This document shows, piece after piece, positions 37,608-45,822 of a stretch of DNA of 64,000 nucleotides (position 1 is its first letter; the number at the start of each line of letters is the position of its first letter). This DNA comes from Lentilactobacillus laojiaonis (lineage in GTDB: Bacteria; Bacillota; Bacilli; Lactobacillales; Lactobacillaceae). Position numbers and translations under genes: made by a program. The notes below the pieces were generated by a model that saw nothing but the letters and a program-made list of their open reading frames with translations, made no database searches and had not been told where the DNA came from. The stretch covers positions 248,001-312,000 of the forward strand of contig NZ_CP085278.1 of NCBI RefSeq assembly GCF_020616595.1, written 5' to 3'.

Positions 37608-37751
37608 CATCATTAGCATCGCAATGCCCGCTAATAAGATTATCATTAAGCAAGCGACAGCTAGTAATTTAACACCAATTTTTTTACTATAAACCCCGTT
37701 AGGAAAACGATGGTGGTTAAAGGGCATAGTATGTAAATGTCTTTGACCCAT
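37605..37751 (-). CDS. Small single-pass membrane protein, 48 aa
   Basis: On the minus strand an ATG at 37749-37751, with GAAAGGAT as ribosome site, opens 48 codons ending in TAA at 37605-37607. The N-terminal half is basic and His-rich (MGQRHLHTMPFNHHRFPNGV); the C-terminal half is one hydrophobic helix (GVKLLAVACLMIILLAGIAM). The family is not recognised. It lies directly behind a structured RNA leader with its own promoter, so its expression is probably controlled by conditional termination. Confidence 0.65.
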   Translation of the reverse strand: MGQRHLHTMPFNHHRFPNGVYSKKIGVKLLAVACLMIILLAGIAMLMM

Positions 37752-37771
37752 ATAAAAATCCTTTCAAATAA

Positions 37772-37879
37772 GAAAACCCCCCACAAATAAATGTGAGGGG
37801 ACAAAGAGCTGTCAAAATAGACCTCTTATGTATTAAGCAAACTAAATCATATGTGTGATAGGAGTTATTCAACTTCTAT
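37772..37879 (-). ncRNA. Structured leader or small RNA with terminator/attenuator
   Basis: Read on the minus strand from an expected transcription start near 37879, three hairpins occur in order. The first is ATAG-AGTT/AACT-CTAT (37858-37879). The second is AAGAG-GTC/GAC-CTCTT (37804-37827). The third is a GC-rich terminator, CCCC-CACA/TGTG-GGGG followed by GGTTTTCTTATTT (37772-37800). The terminator lies 20 bases before the start of a 48-residue gene. The layout is that of a riboswitch or attenuator, or a stand-alone small RNA. It does not match any riboswitch class I recognise. The 30-base linker between hairpins 1 and 2 is AT-rich. Confidence 0.6.
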
Positions 37880-37885
37880 ATTTAC

Positions 37886-37913
37886 AGTATATAATTTTAT
37901 GAATTAATTGCAA
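37886..37913 (-). promoter_or_regulatory. Promoter of the structured leader
   Basis: On the minus strand TTGCAA (37908-37913) and TATACT (37886-37891) are 16 bases apart, between the gtrA stop and the first hairpin. Confidence 0.6.
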
Positions 37914-37922
37914 TTAATTAGC

Positions 37923-38336
37923 CTACTTTTTAAATACTGCTAATTTTGACCAGAAATAATTGATGATAATCACTACAATATTATCGATGATTTTAACAAT
38001 AATTTCGTTACCATCTAATAAAGAAATCCCAACCCACAAGATAATTACTTCAAATCCATACGATAAAACTCGGCCTGCATAAAATGAAAACATTTGTTTT
38101 AATAGGTGGGTAAAAGAGTTAGAGGTTGCATGGAAAACATAGGCTTTATTAGAAATAAAAGCTATGAAGACACTGATAAACCAAGCAATCAAATTATTAA
38201 CTTGGTAATTTAAATTAGTAAAATGCTCTAAAATAGCAAATACTCCAATGTTAATAACGGTGGTAATAACTCCCCAAAATAGATAGGCAATGATTTCATT
38301 ATATTTTTGGTAGCTATCTTTTAGTTTTTGTATCAT
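37923..38336 (-). CDS. GtrA family membrane protein
   Basis: A 137-residue GtrA/DPMS flippase-like protein with four membrane helices (YLFWGVITTVINIGVFAIL; LIAWFISVFIAFISNKAYVF; FYAGRVLSYGFEVIILWVGI; VVIIINYFWSKLAVF), the conserved FxxxKxxVF pattern near the end included. It probably flips an undecaprenyl-phosphate-linked sugar made by the upstream GT2 enzyme. The ATG at 38334-38336 overlaps the stop of the upstream gene; its ribosome site GAGGAAAAG lies inside that gene. The pair resembles GtcA/CsbB-type units that glycosylate teichoic acids. Confidence 0.88.
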   Translation of the reverse strand: MIQKLKDSYQKYNEIIAYLFWGVITTVINIGVFAILEHFTNLNYQVNNLIAWFISVFIAFISNKAYVFHATSNSFTHLLKQMFSFYAGRVLSYGFEVIILWVGISLLDGNEIIVKIIDNIVVIIINYFWSKLAVFKK

Positions 38337-38337
38337 A

Positions 38338-39279
38338 TTATTTCTTTTCCTCAATAATATATTCAGGACGATGCTTAGTTTCTAGATAGATCTTGCCAAT
38401 ATAATTACCTAAAATTCCTAGGAAGAGAAGTTGTACACCACTCATAAATAATAGGATTGAAACAATTGAAGCCCAACCACTAACTGCGTTACCGTAAATT
38501 AAGGCTCTAATTACTACAAAAATTAAGGCAATTAAAGAAATTAAACAAACAATTACTCCACTAAAGGTAGCCATTTTTAAAGGCACGTCTGAAAAATCAA
38601 CTACTGCTTCGAGTGAGTATTGGAATAATTTATAAAATGACCATGAGGTTTCACCAGCTGATCTAGCTACTCCTTCAAATTCAATATACTTGGTTTCAAA
38701 ACCAACCCAAGCAAAGATACCCTTACTAAAACGATTATATTCAGGTAGTGATAAAACAGCATCAACATATTTACGAGTCATTAAGCGGTAATCTCGAACG
38801 TTTTGTTTCATTTTAACTTCTGCCATTTTATTGATCATCTTGTAAAAAGTTGAAGATAGGAATGACTTAAATGATTTTTCATCACGAGTAGTTTGAACAC
38901 AGCCAACACATTCATATTCTTTACTTTCTAGAATAGGAACCATTTGAAGTAAGAGCTCTGGTGGATCTTGTAAATCTACATCCATTACGGCTACATAGTC
39001 GCCTTGGGCATTTTTTAAACCGGCTGAAAGTGCAGATTCTTTACCAAAGTTTCTTGAAAATGATAGGTAGTGGACGGTGTCAGGATGTTGATTGTGTAGA
39101 TTACGCATCACATCTAACGTTTTATCACTAGATCCATCATTAACAAATAAGTATTCCGGTACATAGGTTTCAGTTGATTGATTATTTAGTTTTTCAAAAA
39201 CCTTTTCCGTTGTATCGTAAAAAATGTTGATGGTTGGTTCCTCATTGTAGCAGGGGACAATTAAACTAATTGTTTTCAA
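38338..39279 (-). CDS. GT2 glycosyltransferase (GtrB/CsbB-like, polyprenyl-phosphate sugar synthase)
   Basis: A 313-residue protein: a GT2 catalytic domain with SLIVPCYNEEPTINIFYD at the N-terminus, DxD-type motif VMDVDLQDPPELL (about 93-106) and two C-terminal membrane helices (FSGVIVCLISLIALIFVVI; SIVSILLFMSGVQLLFLGILG), the classic GtrB/Ykc-type topology. It transfers a sugar from a nucleotide donor to undecaprenyl phosphate on the inner membrane face. It is translationally coupled to gtrA. The start is a TTG behind GGAGG. The sugar is unknown; lipoteichoic or wall teichoic acid is the likely acceptor. Confidence 0.92.
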   Translation of the reverse strand: MKTISLIVPCYNEEPTINIFYDTTEKVFEKLNNQSTETYVPEYLFVNDGSSDKTLDVMRNLHNQHPDTVHYLSFSRNFGKESALSAGLKNAQGDYVAVMDVDLQDPPELLLQMVPILESKEYECVGCVQTTRDEKSFKSFLSSTFYKMINKMAEVKMKQNVRDYRLMTRKYVDAVLSLPEYNRFSKGIFAWVGFETKYIEFEGVARSAGETSWSFYKLFQYSLEAVVDFSDVPLKMATFSGVIVCLISLIALIFVVIRALIYGNAVSGWASIVSILLFMSGVQLLFLGILGNYIGKIYLETKHRPEYIIEEKK

Positions 39280-39294
39280 AATAATTCCTCCAAA

Positions 39295-40521
39295 TTATAC
39301 CCAATTACCATTTCGCATAATTGGTATTTTTTGACCGTCTTTAGTAATACCGTCAATATTCATTTTGTTAGATCCAATCATGAAATCGACATGGATTTCA
39401 GATTGATTTAATCCAACTTCTTTTAGTTGGTTGGCATCCATATTAGTACCATTTTGAATACTAAATGGATAAGCGGCACCTAATGCTAAATGATCGGATG
39501 CATTTTCATCGAACAATGTATTATAAAAAATTGTTTTAGTTTTAGCAATAGGAGAATCCTCAGGTACTAGTGCAATTTCACCTAGTGAGCTAGCACCGAC
39601 ATCTGTTTTTATCAATTGATTTAAGAAATCGGCTCCTTGGTCAGCAGTAGCTTTAATTACGTGGCCATCTTTAAAAGTTAATTTAATATTGGTAATTAAC
39701 TGACCATTGTTACTGAGTGGATAAGTTGCAGCTACTACTCCGTCAATTCGGCGATAGTCCGGAGCAGTGAAAACTTCCTCTGTAGGAATATTGGGAACAA
39801 AGAAGTTGCCCGCTTTATCATTAGATCCGGCGCCTTCCCAAAGATGATTTTCGGGTAATCCGATAGTTAAATCAGTTTGGTCTGATCGATAATGCAAGGC
39901 ATCAAATTGATAATCGTTTAACCACTTAGCTCGTTGGTTTAAGAACTTAATATGTTCTTGCCAAGCTCGATTAGGTTCATCTAAGGTAACTCGAGAAATA
40001 GTTAAAATAGATTCCCATAATTTATTAAGTGCTTCTTGATTTGATAAATTAGGATAGACTTTTTGAGCCCATTCCAATGATGCTCCCGCTACTACTAACC
40101 AACTAATATCATTATTCATGGTTGCTTTAGTAACTGGTTGTTTTACTTTAGATTGAGCAGTTTGTGAGATATGTATTCTTTGAGGATCGATTCCGTTTAA
40201 AGCTTCTGGTGAAGCCGATAGTAGGGAAATTCGACTGGCATGTTTATCCATCAATTCTTTAGCGGCAACTTTTTCAAACTCGTAGGGATGTTGTAAACGA
40301 TCCACCGAAGTATTTTGTAAATATTGTCGTTGAATTATCGGATCATTCCATTTTAAAATAACTTCATTAGCTTTTGCCGCATATGCTGCTTCCACAATCA
40401 ATCTAGCTAGTGGAGCTTGATCAACATCTGCATATAAAATAATGGTTTGTCCGGGTTGAACATTTATACCAGTTTTAATAATTAAATCAGCATATTTCTT
40501 TAGTAAGTTATTTAAATCCAT
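39295..40521 (-). CDS. Aminopeptidase, M29 family (PepS/AmpS type)
   Basis: A 408-residue metallo-aminopeptidase. M29 signatures are visible: TDLTIGLPENHLWEGAGSN (metal ligands), NIPTEEVFTAPDYRRIDGVVAAT (ETTP-like region), ALGAAYPF near 345 and the final EIHVDFMIGSNKMNIDGITKDG with His and Asp ligands. It removes N-terminal residues from peptides in the cytosol, part of the proteolytic system of lactic acid bacteria. CGAGGTA precedes the ATG. It lies 15 bases upstream of the GT2 gene on the same strand, so it may share the transcript without a functional link. Confidence 0.92.
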   Translation of the reverse strand: MDLNNLLKKYADLIIKTGINVQPGQTIILYADVDQAPLARLIVEAAYAAKANEVILKWNDPIIQRQYLQNTSVDRLQHPYEFEKVAAKELMDKHASRISLLSASPEALNGIDPQRIHISQTAQSKVKQPVTKATMNNDISWLVVAGASLEWAQKVYPNLSNQEALNKLWESILTISRVTLDEPNRAWQEHIKFLNQRAKWLNDYQFDALHYRSDQTDLTIGLPENHLWEGAGSNDKAGNFFVPNIPTEEVFTAPDYRRIDGVVAATYPLSNNGQLITNIKLTFKDGHVIKATADQGADFLNQLIKTDVGASSLGEIALVPEDSPIAKTKTIFYNTLFDENASDHLALGAAYPFSIQNGTNMDANQLKEVGLNQSEIHVDFMIGSNKMNIDGITKDGQKIPIMRNGNWV

Positions 40522-40662
40522 ATTTTTACCTCGATAATTAAAATCAGTGTTCGTTAATTTTGTGTTAACAATAAAATTATAACATTATTTTTATATTACT
40601 TGGATAAATCAAAAAAATCTTAAGATCATTTGATATAATAGTTTTTGATAAAGGAGAGTTTA

Positions 40663-41784
40663 ATGAAAACACAGATTAAAGTCATGACTATTTTTGGCAC
40701 TCGTCCAGAAGCTATAAAAATGGCACCCATTGTGCTAGAAATGAAAAAAGAACCTGAAACTTTTAAACCAATTACCGTTGTTACCGGTCAACATCGGGAG
40801 ATGCTAGACCAGGTGTTAGAAATATTTAATATTAAACCAGAGTATGATTTAAATATCATGCAAGATAACCAAACCCTAAGCGATATTACTACTCGGGTTA
40901 TTACTAAATTAAATTCAATTATTGAGCAAGAACAGCCAGATATTATTTTGGTTCACGGAGATACTACGACTACTTTTGCCGCTAGTTTAGGGGCATTTTA
41001 TAACCATGTTATGCTAGGTCATGTAGAAGCCGGACTTAGAACCTTTGATAAATGGTCACCATTCCCTGAAGAAATGAACCGTCAATTAACTGACGTATTA
41101 GCTGATCTATATTTTGCACCTACTGAGCTCAGCAAGAATAATCTAATTAAAGAAAATCATAATCAAAATAATATCTATGTTACGGGAAATACTGCTATCG
41201 ATGCCCTTCAACAAACCGTTAGTGAAGATTATGATCACACCGTTTTAAATGAAATCAATCCAAGTCATCGTATTATTTTATTAACGATGCATCGCCGTGA
41301 GAATCAAGGAGAACCTATGCAACGAACTTTTAAGGCGATTAATGAAGTGGTTAGCCAGTATAAAGATGTCGATATTATTTATCCAGTACATCTAAGTCCC
41401 ACTGTACAAACGATTGCGCATCAAGAATTTGATAATAATCCTCAAATTCATTTGGTAGACCCTTTGGATGTGGTTGATTTTCATAATTTATCTGCTAAAA
41501 GCTACTTCATTATGACGGATTCAGGTGGAGTCCAAGAAGAGGCTCCTTCACTAGGTAAACCGGTATTAGTTTTACGAGAACAAACTGAACGTCCTGAAGG
41601 AATTACTGCGGGAACTTTAAAATTGGTTGGCACTGATCCTAAGACTATAAAAAGTAGTATGAAATTATTACTGGACAAACCAGCTGAGTATCAAAAAATG
41701 GCGGAAGCGAAAAATCCTTATGGTGATGGAAAAGCAGCAAAACGGATTTTATCAGCTATTAAAGACCGCTTGGTAAATGACTAG
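40663..41784 (+). CDS. mnaA: UDP-N-acetylglucosamine 2-epimerase (non-hydrolysing)
   Basis: A 373-residue epimerase interconverting UDP-GlcNAc and UDP-ManNAc, the donor for the linkage unit of wall teichoic acid. Motifs: FGTRPEAIKMAPI, VTGQHREMLDQVL, VHGDTTTTFA, GHVEAGLRTFDKWSPFPEEMNRQLTD, TMHRRENQG and TDSGGVQEEAPSLGKPVLVLRE. I choose the ATG at 40663 behind AAGGAGAG; the in-frame upstream start at 40645 overlaps that site. It stands near tagD and a CDP-glycerol polymerase, consistent with wall teichoic acid synthesis. Confidence 0.93.
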   Translation: MKTQIKVMTIFGTRPEAIKMAPIVLEMKKEPETFKPITVVTGQHREMLDQVLEIFNIKPEYDLNIMQDNQTLSDITTRVITKLNSIIEQEQPDIILVHGDTTTTFAASLGAFYNHVMLGHVEAGLRTFDKWSPFPEEMNRQLTDVLADLYFAPTELSKNNLIKENHNQNNIYVTGNTAIDALQQTVSEDYDHTVLNEINPSHRIILLTMHRRENQGEPMQRTFKAINEVVSQYKDVDIIYPVHLSPTVQTIAHQEFDNNPQIHLVDPLDVVDFHNLSAKSYFIMTDSGGVQEEAPSLGKPVLVLREQTERPEGITAGTLKLVGTDPKTIKSSMKLLLDKPAEYQKMAEAKNPYGDGKAAKRILSAIKDRLVND

Positions 41785-41793
41785 GTGAGTTAA

Positions 41794-42723
41794 TTGCTAA
41801 AAAATAATTATTTAAGAGCTAAAAGATATGTTCAATCCTTTCTAAAACATTATAAAAATGGTAATGTTTCGGATTCGGCAGCAGCACTATCTTTTTATCT
41901 TTTGTTTGCATTATTTCCATTAATTATTATTTTTGGTAGTGTGTTACAAATAATGAATTTACATGCTAACGAAATTTTGCTCTATCTTGAACCAATTTTT
42001 CCGGATAGTATTTTCTCAATGCTTAAACCCGTTATTAATTCAACCATTCATGGTTATAGCACGGGGCAATTATCAATTGGATTATTAGTAACGATTTGGT
42101 CAGCTAGTCGAGCGATTGCAGCTTTTCAGCGTTCAATTAATCAATCGTATGATGTGGCGAAAAACCAAACTGCCATTTCTAATCGCATTATTTCGTTTGT
42201 ATGGATGCTAGCGTTACTAGTTTTTGTAGTTTTAATGATTTTAATCTTTATTTTTGGCCAGTGGATCTTAGTATGGATTAAACCAATTATTAATTTCCCG
42301 AAAGATTGGATTGAAATATTCAGTGCAGTTAAATGGCCAACTACTATTATGGTTATTTTAATTTTACTAACTCTGTTATTTTATTTTGTACCCAATGCTA
42401 AGGTTAAATTTAGATATGCCTGGATTGGAGCATTATTTTCATCCCTAGGAATTCTTTTATTAGCACAGGGATTTTCGATCTATATAAAATACTTTGCTAG
42501 TGGAATTACAACCTATAAAACCATTGGGACGTTTATCGCTTTAATGTTTTGGCTAGATTTGTCTGCCTTAATTTTATTAATTGGTGGGGTAATTAATGCT
42601 ACTATCCAAGAGGTTAGACAGGGAGAAATCCAAGAACAACAGGACGCCTTAGAACGAGTAGTTCAAAGAGCTAGACAAGTAAATCAAGCAATTAAGCATA
42701 ATAATAAAAAAAACAATGACTAA
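41794..42723 (+). CDS. YihY/virulence factor BrkB family membrane protein
   Basis: A 309-residue inner-membrane protein with about six hydrophobic helices and the family pattern SDSAAALSFYLLFALFPLIII near residue 27 and YFVPNAKVKFRYAWIGALFSS in the middle. These proteins were once called RNase BN; the role is unresolved. A coiled, charged tail (QEVRQGEIQEQQDALERVVQ) ends it. The TTG start lies nine bases after mnaA, so the two are cotranscribed. The last codon sits in the loop of a bidirectional terminator. Confidence 0.88.
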   Translation: MLKNNYLRAKRYVQSFLKHYKNGNVSDSAAALSFYLLFALFPLIIIFGSVLQIMNLHANEILLYLEPIFPDSIFSMLKPVINSTIHGYSTGQLSIGLLVTIWSASRAIAAFQRSINQSYDVAKNQTAISNRIISFVWMLALLVFVVLMILIFIFGQWILVWIKPIINFPKDWIEIFSAVKWPTTIMVILILLTLLFYFVPNAKVKFRYAWIGALFSSLGILLLAQGFSIYIKYFASGITTYKTIGTFIALMFWLDLSALILLIGGVINATIQEVRQGEIQEQQDALERVVQRARQVNQAIKHNNKKNND

Positions 42724-42736
42724 TTAGTCATTGTTT
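42711..42736. terminator. Bidirectional terminator whose loop holds two stop codons
   Basis: The perfect stem AAACAATGAC / GTCATTGTTT has the six-base loop TAATTA. TAA is the stop of the YihY gene, and TTA read on the other strand is the stop of flavodoxin. Confidence 0.88.
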
Positions 42737-43185
42737 TTTGTTTGGGCTTTGACAATTAAAGCGTCGACAAATTCATCTAGTGCTTCGATATCAATTTCAT
42801 CGGGTTCTAAATTAATTTTAACGCTGTCAGTTCCCTTAGTTGCACCAGCTTTTAAAAAGGCTGATTCGAATTTATCTACAGCTAGGTTATAATATTCTTC
42901 ATAAAAAACGTCTCCTGAACCAGCAACTCCGAAAATTTTTCCGGATAAGTCCATTTCGTTTAGTTCGTCGTAGAAGTCCATACCTTCTTCTGGTAATTGG
43001 CCTTCATCATATGTATATGGACAAACGATACAGATATCCACTTCGTTAAAAACAGTTGGATCAGTTTGAGAAATTTCACTTTGATTTACATCTAGTCCGC
43101 GATCTTCAAAACGTTCAGTTATGATGTCAGCGACATCTTCGTTGTTACCTGTAATTGTTGCAAAAACTACCTGTGCAGTAATCAT
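42724..43185 (-). CDS. Flavodoxin
   Basis: A 153-residue acidic flavodoxin-like protein. The FMN phosphate loop VVFATITGNNEDVADIITERF (about 7-27) follows the T-x-T-G-N pattern, and VCPYTYDEGQLPEEGMDFYDEL and FGVAGSGDVFYEEYYNLAVDKFE are the isoalloxazine-binding loops. It is a low-potential electron carrier; its partner is unknown here. The gene is monocistronic on the minus strand and converges on the YihY gene with no intergenic space. Confidence 0.92.
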   Translation of the reverse strand: MITAQVVFATITGNNEDVADIITERFEDRGLDVNQSEISQTDPTVFNEVDICIVCPYTYDEGQLPEEGMDFYDELNEMDLSGKIFGVAGSGDVFYEEYYNLAVDKFESAFLKAGATKGTDSVKINLEPDEIDIEALDEFVDALIVKAQTKNND

Positions 43186-43284
43186 GTTTTATCATCCCTA
43201 TAATTAAATTTAAATCAAGTATATCAAATTAATAAAATAAAGTGAATTTAACCTACTTAGTTAACTTAGGAGGAAGACTATTAT

Positions 43285-44082
43285 ATGCAAAAAATTACTA
43301 AGATTGAAGCCCAGAAACGTTTAGGTCGCTTTAATGTATATTTAGATGGTAATTATGCGTTTCCCGTTAGTGAAGATGTATTAATTAAGTATAAAATTTT
43401 TAAAGGTATGGAAGTCAGTGAGGAGTTAAAAACCGCTTTAATCCATGCCGATAATTTATCAAAATTATATCAAAAGGCTTTGAATTACCTATCTTATCAA
43501 CTGAGAACGGTCTACGAAGTAAAAGTTAAATTAGCTGAAATTAGTGAGGACGAAGAACAAATTGATCAAGTGATTCAAAAACTAAGAGCACAAAATTTAT
43601 TAAACGATCAAATATATGCTGAAAGTTACGTCCGCACAGTTTTGATGGAGCGACAAAAAGGGCCTAAGTTTATCGATAACCAATTGAAATCCAAACGAGT
43701 GGATAATAATATCATTCAGCAAGCAATTTATGATTTTTATCCTGAAGAATCAATTATTGAAATTGGAACAGAAATCGCTGAAAAACAAATTTTACATTAT
43801 CGCCGAGATTCTCAGCAAATGGCTTTTAACAAGCTTAGACAGTTTTTAAGTCGTCGGGGATTTGATACCAACGCTATTAGCATTATTATGGAAACAATTG
43901 CGGCAAAAAATATCGAAAATCATGATGATCAAATTATTGATAAGCAGGTAAGTAAATATTTAAAAAAATATCAAGCGCTAGATCCATATCAAAAAATTCA
44001 AAAGACCAAGCAAGCTCTATATCGGAAGGGCTTTAGCATGGATGATATTAATTTATCAATTGATAAATTAAATCCAAAATGA
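43285..44082 (+). CDS. recX: Regulatory protein RecX
   Basis: A 265-residue RecX, long as usual for Bacilli because the three-helix repeat is duplicated. The N-terminal KITKIEAQKRLGRFNVYLDGNYAFPVSEDVL is typical of the Firmicutes branch; repeats such as ALNYLSYQLRTVYEVKVKLAEI, QKLRAQNLLNDQIYAESYVRTVL and QKTKQALYRKGFSMDDINLSI follow. It binds RecA filaments and modulates recombination. AGGAGGAAG lies upstream of the ATG. Confidence 0.92.
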   Translation: MQKITKIEAQKRLGRFNVYLDGNYAFPVSEDVLIKYKIFKGMEVSEELKTALIHADNLSKLYQKALNYLSYQLRTVYEVKVKLAEISEDEEQIDQVIQKLRAQNLLNDQIYAESYVRTVLMERQKGPKFIDNQLKSKRVDNNIIQQAIYDFYPEESIIEIGTEIAEKQILHYRRDSQQMAFNKLRQFLSRRGFDTNAISIIMETIAAKNIENHDDQIIDKQVSKYLKKYQALDPYQKIQKTKQALYRKGFSMDDINLSIDKLNPK

Positions 44083-44126
44083 GTATGTTAGAATTAAGCT
44101 AATAGACTATCGGGGAGGCTTACCAA

Positions 44127-45239
44127 ATGCTAAAACGTTTCAAAGATTCTTCGCTAATGTTTTGGTCGTTAGAAATATTAATTGTGGTCGGAATTATTTT
44201 TATTTGTAGTAAAATTAGTTTCGTATTTTCACCAATCGCAATTTTTATTTCTACAGTTTTTATTCCAATTTTAGTAGCGGGAATTTTATTTTATATATTA
44301 AATCCAATTGTTAATTTACTTACAAAGATTAAATTGGGGAAATTTAAAATTGGTCGGACCTTAGCGGTTACGATTGTTTTCTTATTGTTAGCCGGTTTAA
44401 TAACGTTGTCGGTAATATTCTTTGTTCCAAGATTGACTGACCAAATTGTCGCCTTGGTTGATCACTTGCCCAAATTTATGGATAGTATTCAAGATCTATA
44501 TGGTCGAGTTTTTAAGCAAGTTAATAGCCAACAAATCATCAAAAAAACCGATTTAATGAAGATTACCGATAAAATGAGTTCGAATATCACTAATTCAGCT
44601 AATGATATTTTAAATGGCATTTCTAATGGTTTAGGTGGCTTAATCTCAGCAACTGCTAATGCTGTGATTATATTAGTAACCGTACCGGTAGTTTTATTTT
44701 ATATGTTAAAAGATGGTAATAAGTTAGGTAATAATATTCGTAAATTATTACCTAAAGGTTCTCAAAATCAGGTTATGGATCTACTAAATAAAATGAGCGA
44801 TACCCTATCGAAATATATTGGTGGCCAAGTAATTGAATGTCTTTTTGTGGGGACATTTACAGCCATTGGATATTTTATTATTGGGATGCCGTATGCGTTA
44901 CTTTTAGGAGTGATTGCAGGAATTTGTAACATCATTCCTTACTTAGGCCCATACATTGGAATCGCACCGGCTTTAGCAATTTCGTTAACTACTGGAAACT
45001 TGATGAATACCGTTTATAATATTATCGTGGTAGTTATTGTACAACAGATTGATGGAAACCTAGTTTATCCCAATGTAATTGGGAAAACGCTCCAAATCCA
45101 TCCATTAACTATTATTATTATATTGTTAGCCGCAGGAAACATTGCTGGAATTATGGGAATGATTTTAGCAGTTCCACTATATGCGATTGTCAAAGTAATT
45201 GTTAGCTATCTATATAATATCTATCAATTAAGAAATTAA
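44127..45239 (+). CDS. AI-2E family transporter (YtvI/PerM-like)
   Basis: A 370-residue polytopic membrane protein of the UPF0118/AI-2E group with about eight helices. The conserved segments are LVAGILFYILNPIVNLLTK, PVVLFYMLKDGNKL, IIGMPYALLLGVIAGICNIIPYLGPYIG and GNLVYPNVIGKTLQIHPL. Some relatives export AI-2 or act as sodium/proton antiporters; the substrate cannot be assigned. GGGGAGG precedes the ATG. Confidence 0.9.
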   Translation: MLKRFKDSSLMFWSLEILIVVGIIFICSKISFVFSPIAIFISTVFIPILVAGILFYILNPIVNLLTKIKLGKFKIGRTLAVTIVFLLLAGLITLSVIFFVPRLTDQIVALVDHLPKFMDSIQDLYGRVFKQVNSQQIIKKTDLMKITDKMSSNITNSANDILNGISNGLGGLISATANAVIILVTVPVVLFYMLKDGNKLGNNIRKLLPKGSQNQVMDLLNKMSDTLSKYIGGQVIECLFVGTFTAIGYFIIGMPYALLLGVIAGICNIIPYLGPYIGIAPALAISLTTGNLMNTVYNIIVVVIVQQIDGNLVYPNVIGKTLQIHPLTIIIILLAAGNIAGIMGMILAVPLYAIVKVIVSYLYNIYQLRN

Positions 45240-45271
45240 TTGTGAAATTAGTCTAAAATTTAAGATTAACG

Positions 45272-45300
45272 ATTGACGAGCGTTGTCAATATGCTAATAT
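45272..45300 (+). promoter_or_regulatory. tagD promoter with overlapping inverted repeat
   Basis: TTGACG (45273-45278) and TAATAT (45295-45300) are 16 bases apart. ATTGAC and GTCAAT (45272-45277 and 45285-45290) form a perfect six-base inverted repeat over the -35 element, a possible regulator site. Confidence 0.5.
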
Positions 45301-45346
45301 TGAATTATTGATATCATCACAGAGTGTGAAACATATAGGAGATTTT

Positions 45347-45760
45347 ATGAAAAAAGTAATAACTTATGGGACCTTTGATTTAATTCATAAAGGTCACATT
45401 AGACTCTTAAAACGAGCTAGTGAATATGGTGATAACTTAACAGTTGTATTATCAACTGATGAGTTTAACGCTGAAAAAGGTAAAAAAGCTTACACTTCAT
45501 ATGAAGATCGTAAATATATTTTAGAAGCAGTAAAATACGTTGATCAAGTCCTTCCAGAAAGATCTTGGGATCAAAAAATCCAAGACGTAAAAGATAACGA
45601 TATTGATGTATTCGTTATGGGCGATGATTGGAAGGGTAAATTCGATTTTCTTGAGGATTATTGTGAAGTGGTTTATCTACCAAGAACTGAAGGAATTTCT
45701 ACCACTAAAATCAAAAATGATTTAGGTTTAGAGGATTCTAAACATTGGGAAGCTAAATAA
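45347..45760 (+). CDS. tagD: Glycerol-3-phosphate cytidylyltransferase
   Basis: A 137-residue nucleotidyltransferase making CDP-glycerol from CTP and glycerol 3-phosphate, the precursor of poly(glycerol phosphate) wall teichoic acid. Motifs: YGTFDLIHKGHIRLLKRA with the HxGH signature, and the C-terminal LPRTEGISTTKIK. The ATG at 45347, after AGGAG (45337-45341), gives a normal TagD length; the upstream start at 45308 does not. It is followed by a teichoic-acid-related pair of genes. Confidence 0.97.
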   Translation: MKKVITYGTFDLIHKGHIRLLKRASEYGDNLTVVLSTDEFNAEKGKKAYTSYEDRKYILEAVKYVDQVLPERSWDQKIQDVKDNDIDVFVMGDDWKGKFDFLEDYCEVVYLPRTEGISTTKIKNDLGLEDSKHWEAK

Positions 45761-45822
45761 ATATATTTTGATATCCTTAGTATGTTTTAATGCTAGGGAT
45801 ATTTTAATACCAGGAGATAATT

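Noticed and set aside
37510-37692. 60-residue plus-strand frame opposite the 48-aa gene
   Set aside because: There is no ribosome site, it reads through the terminator hairpin, and the minus-strand gene has better support.
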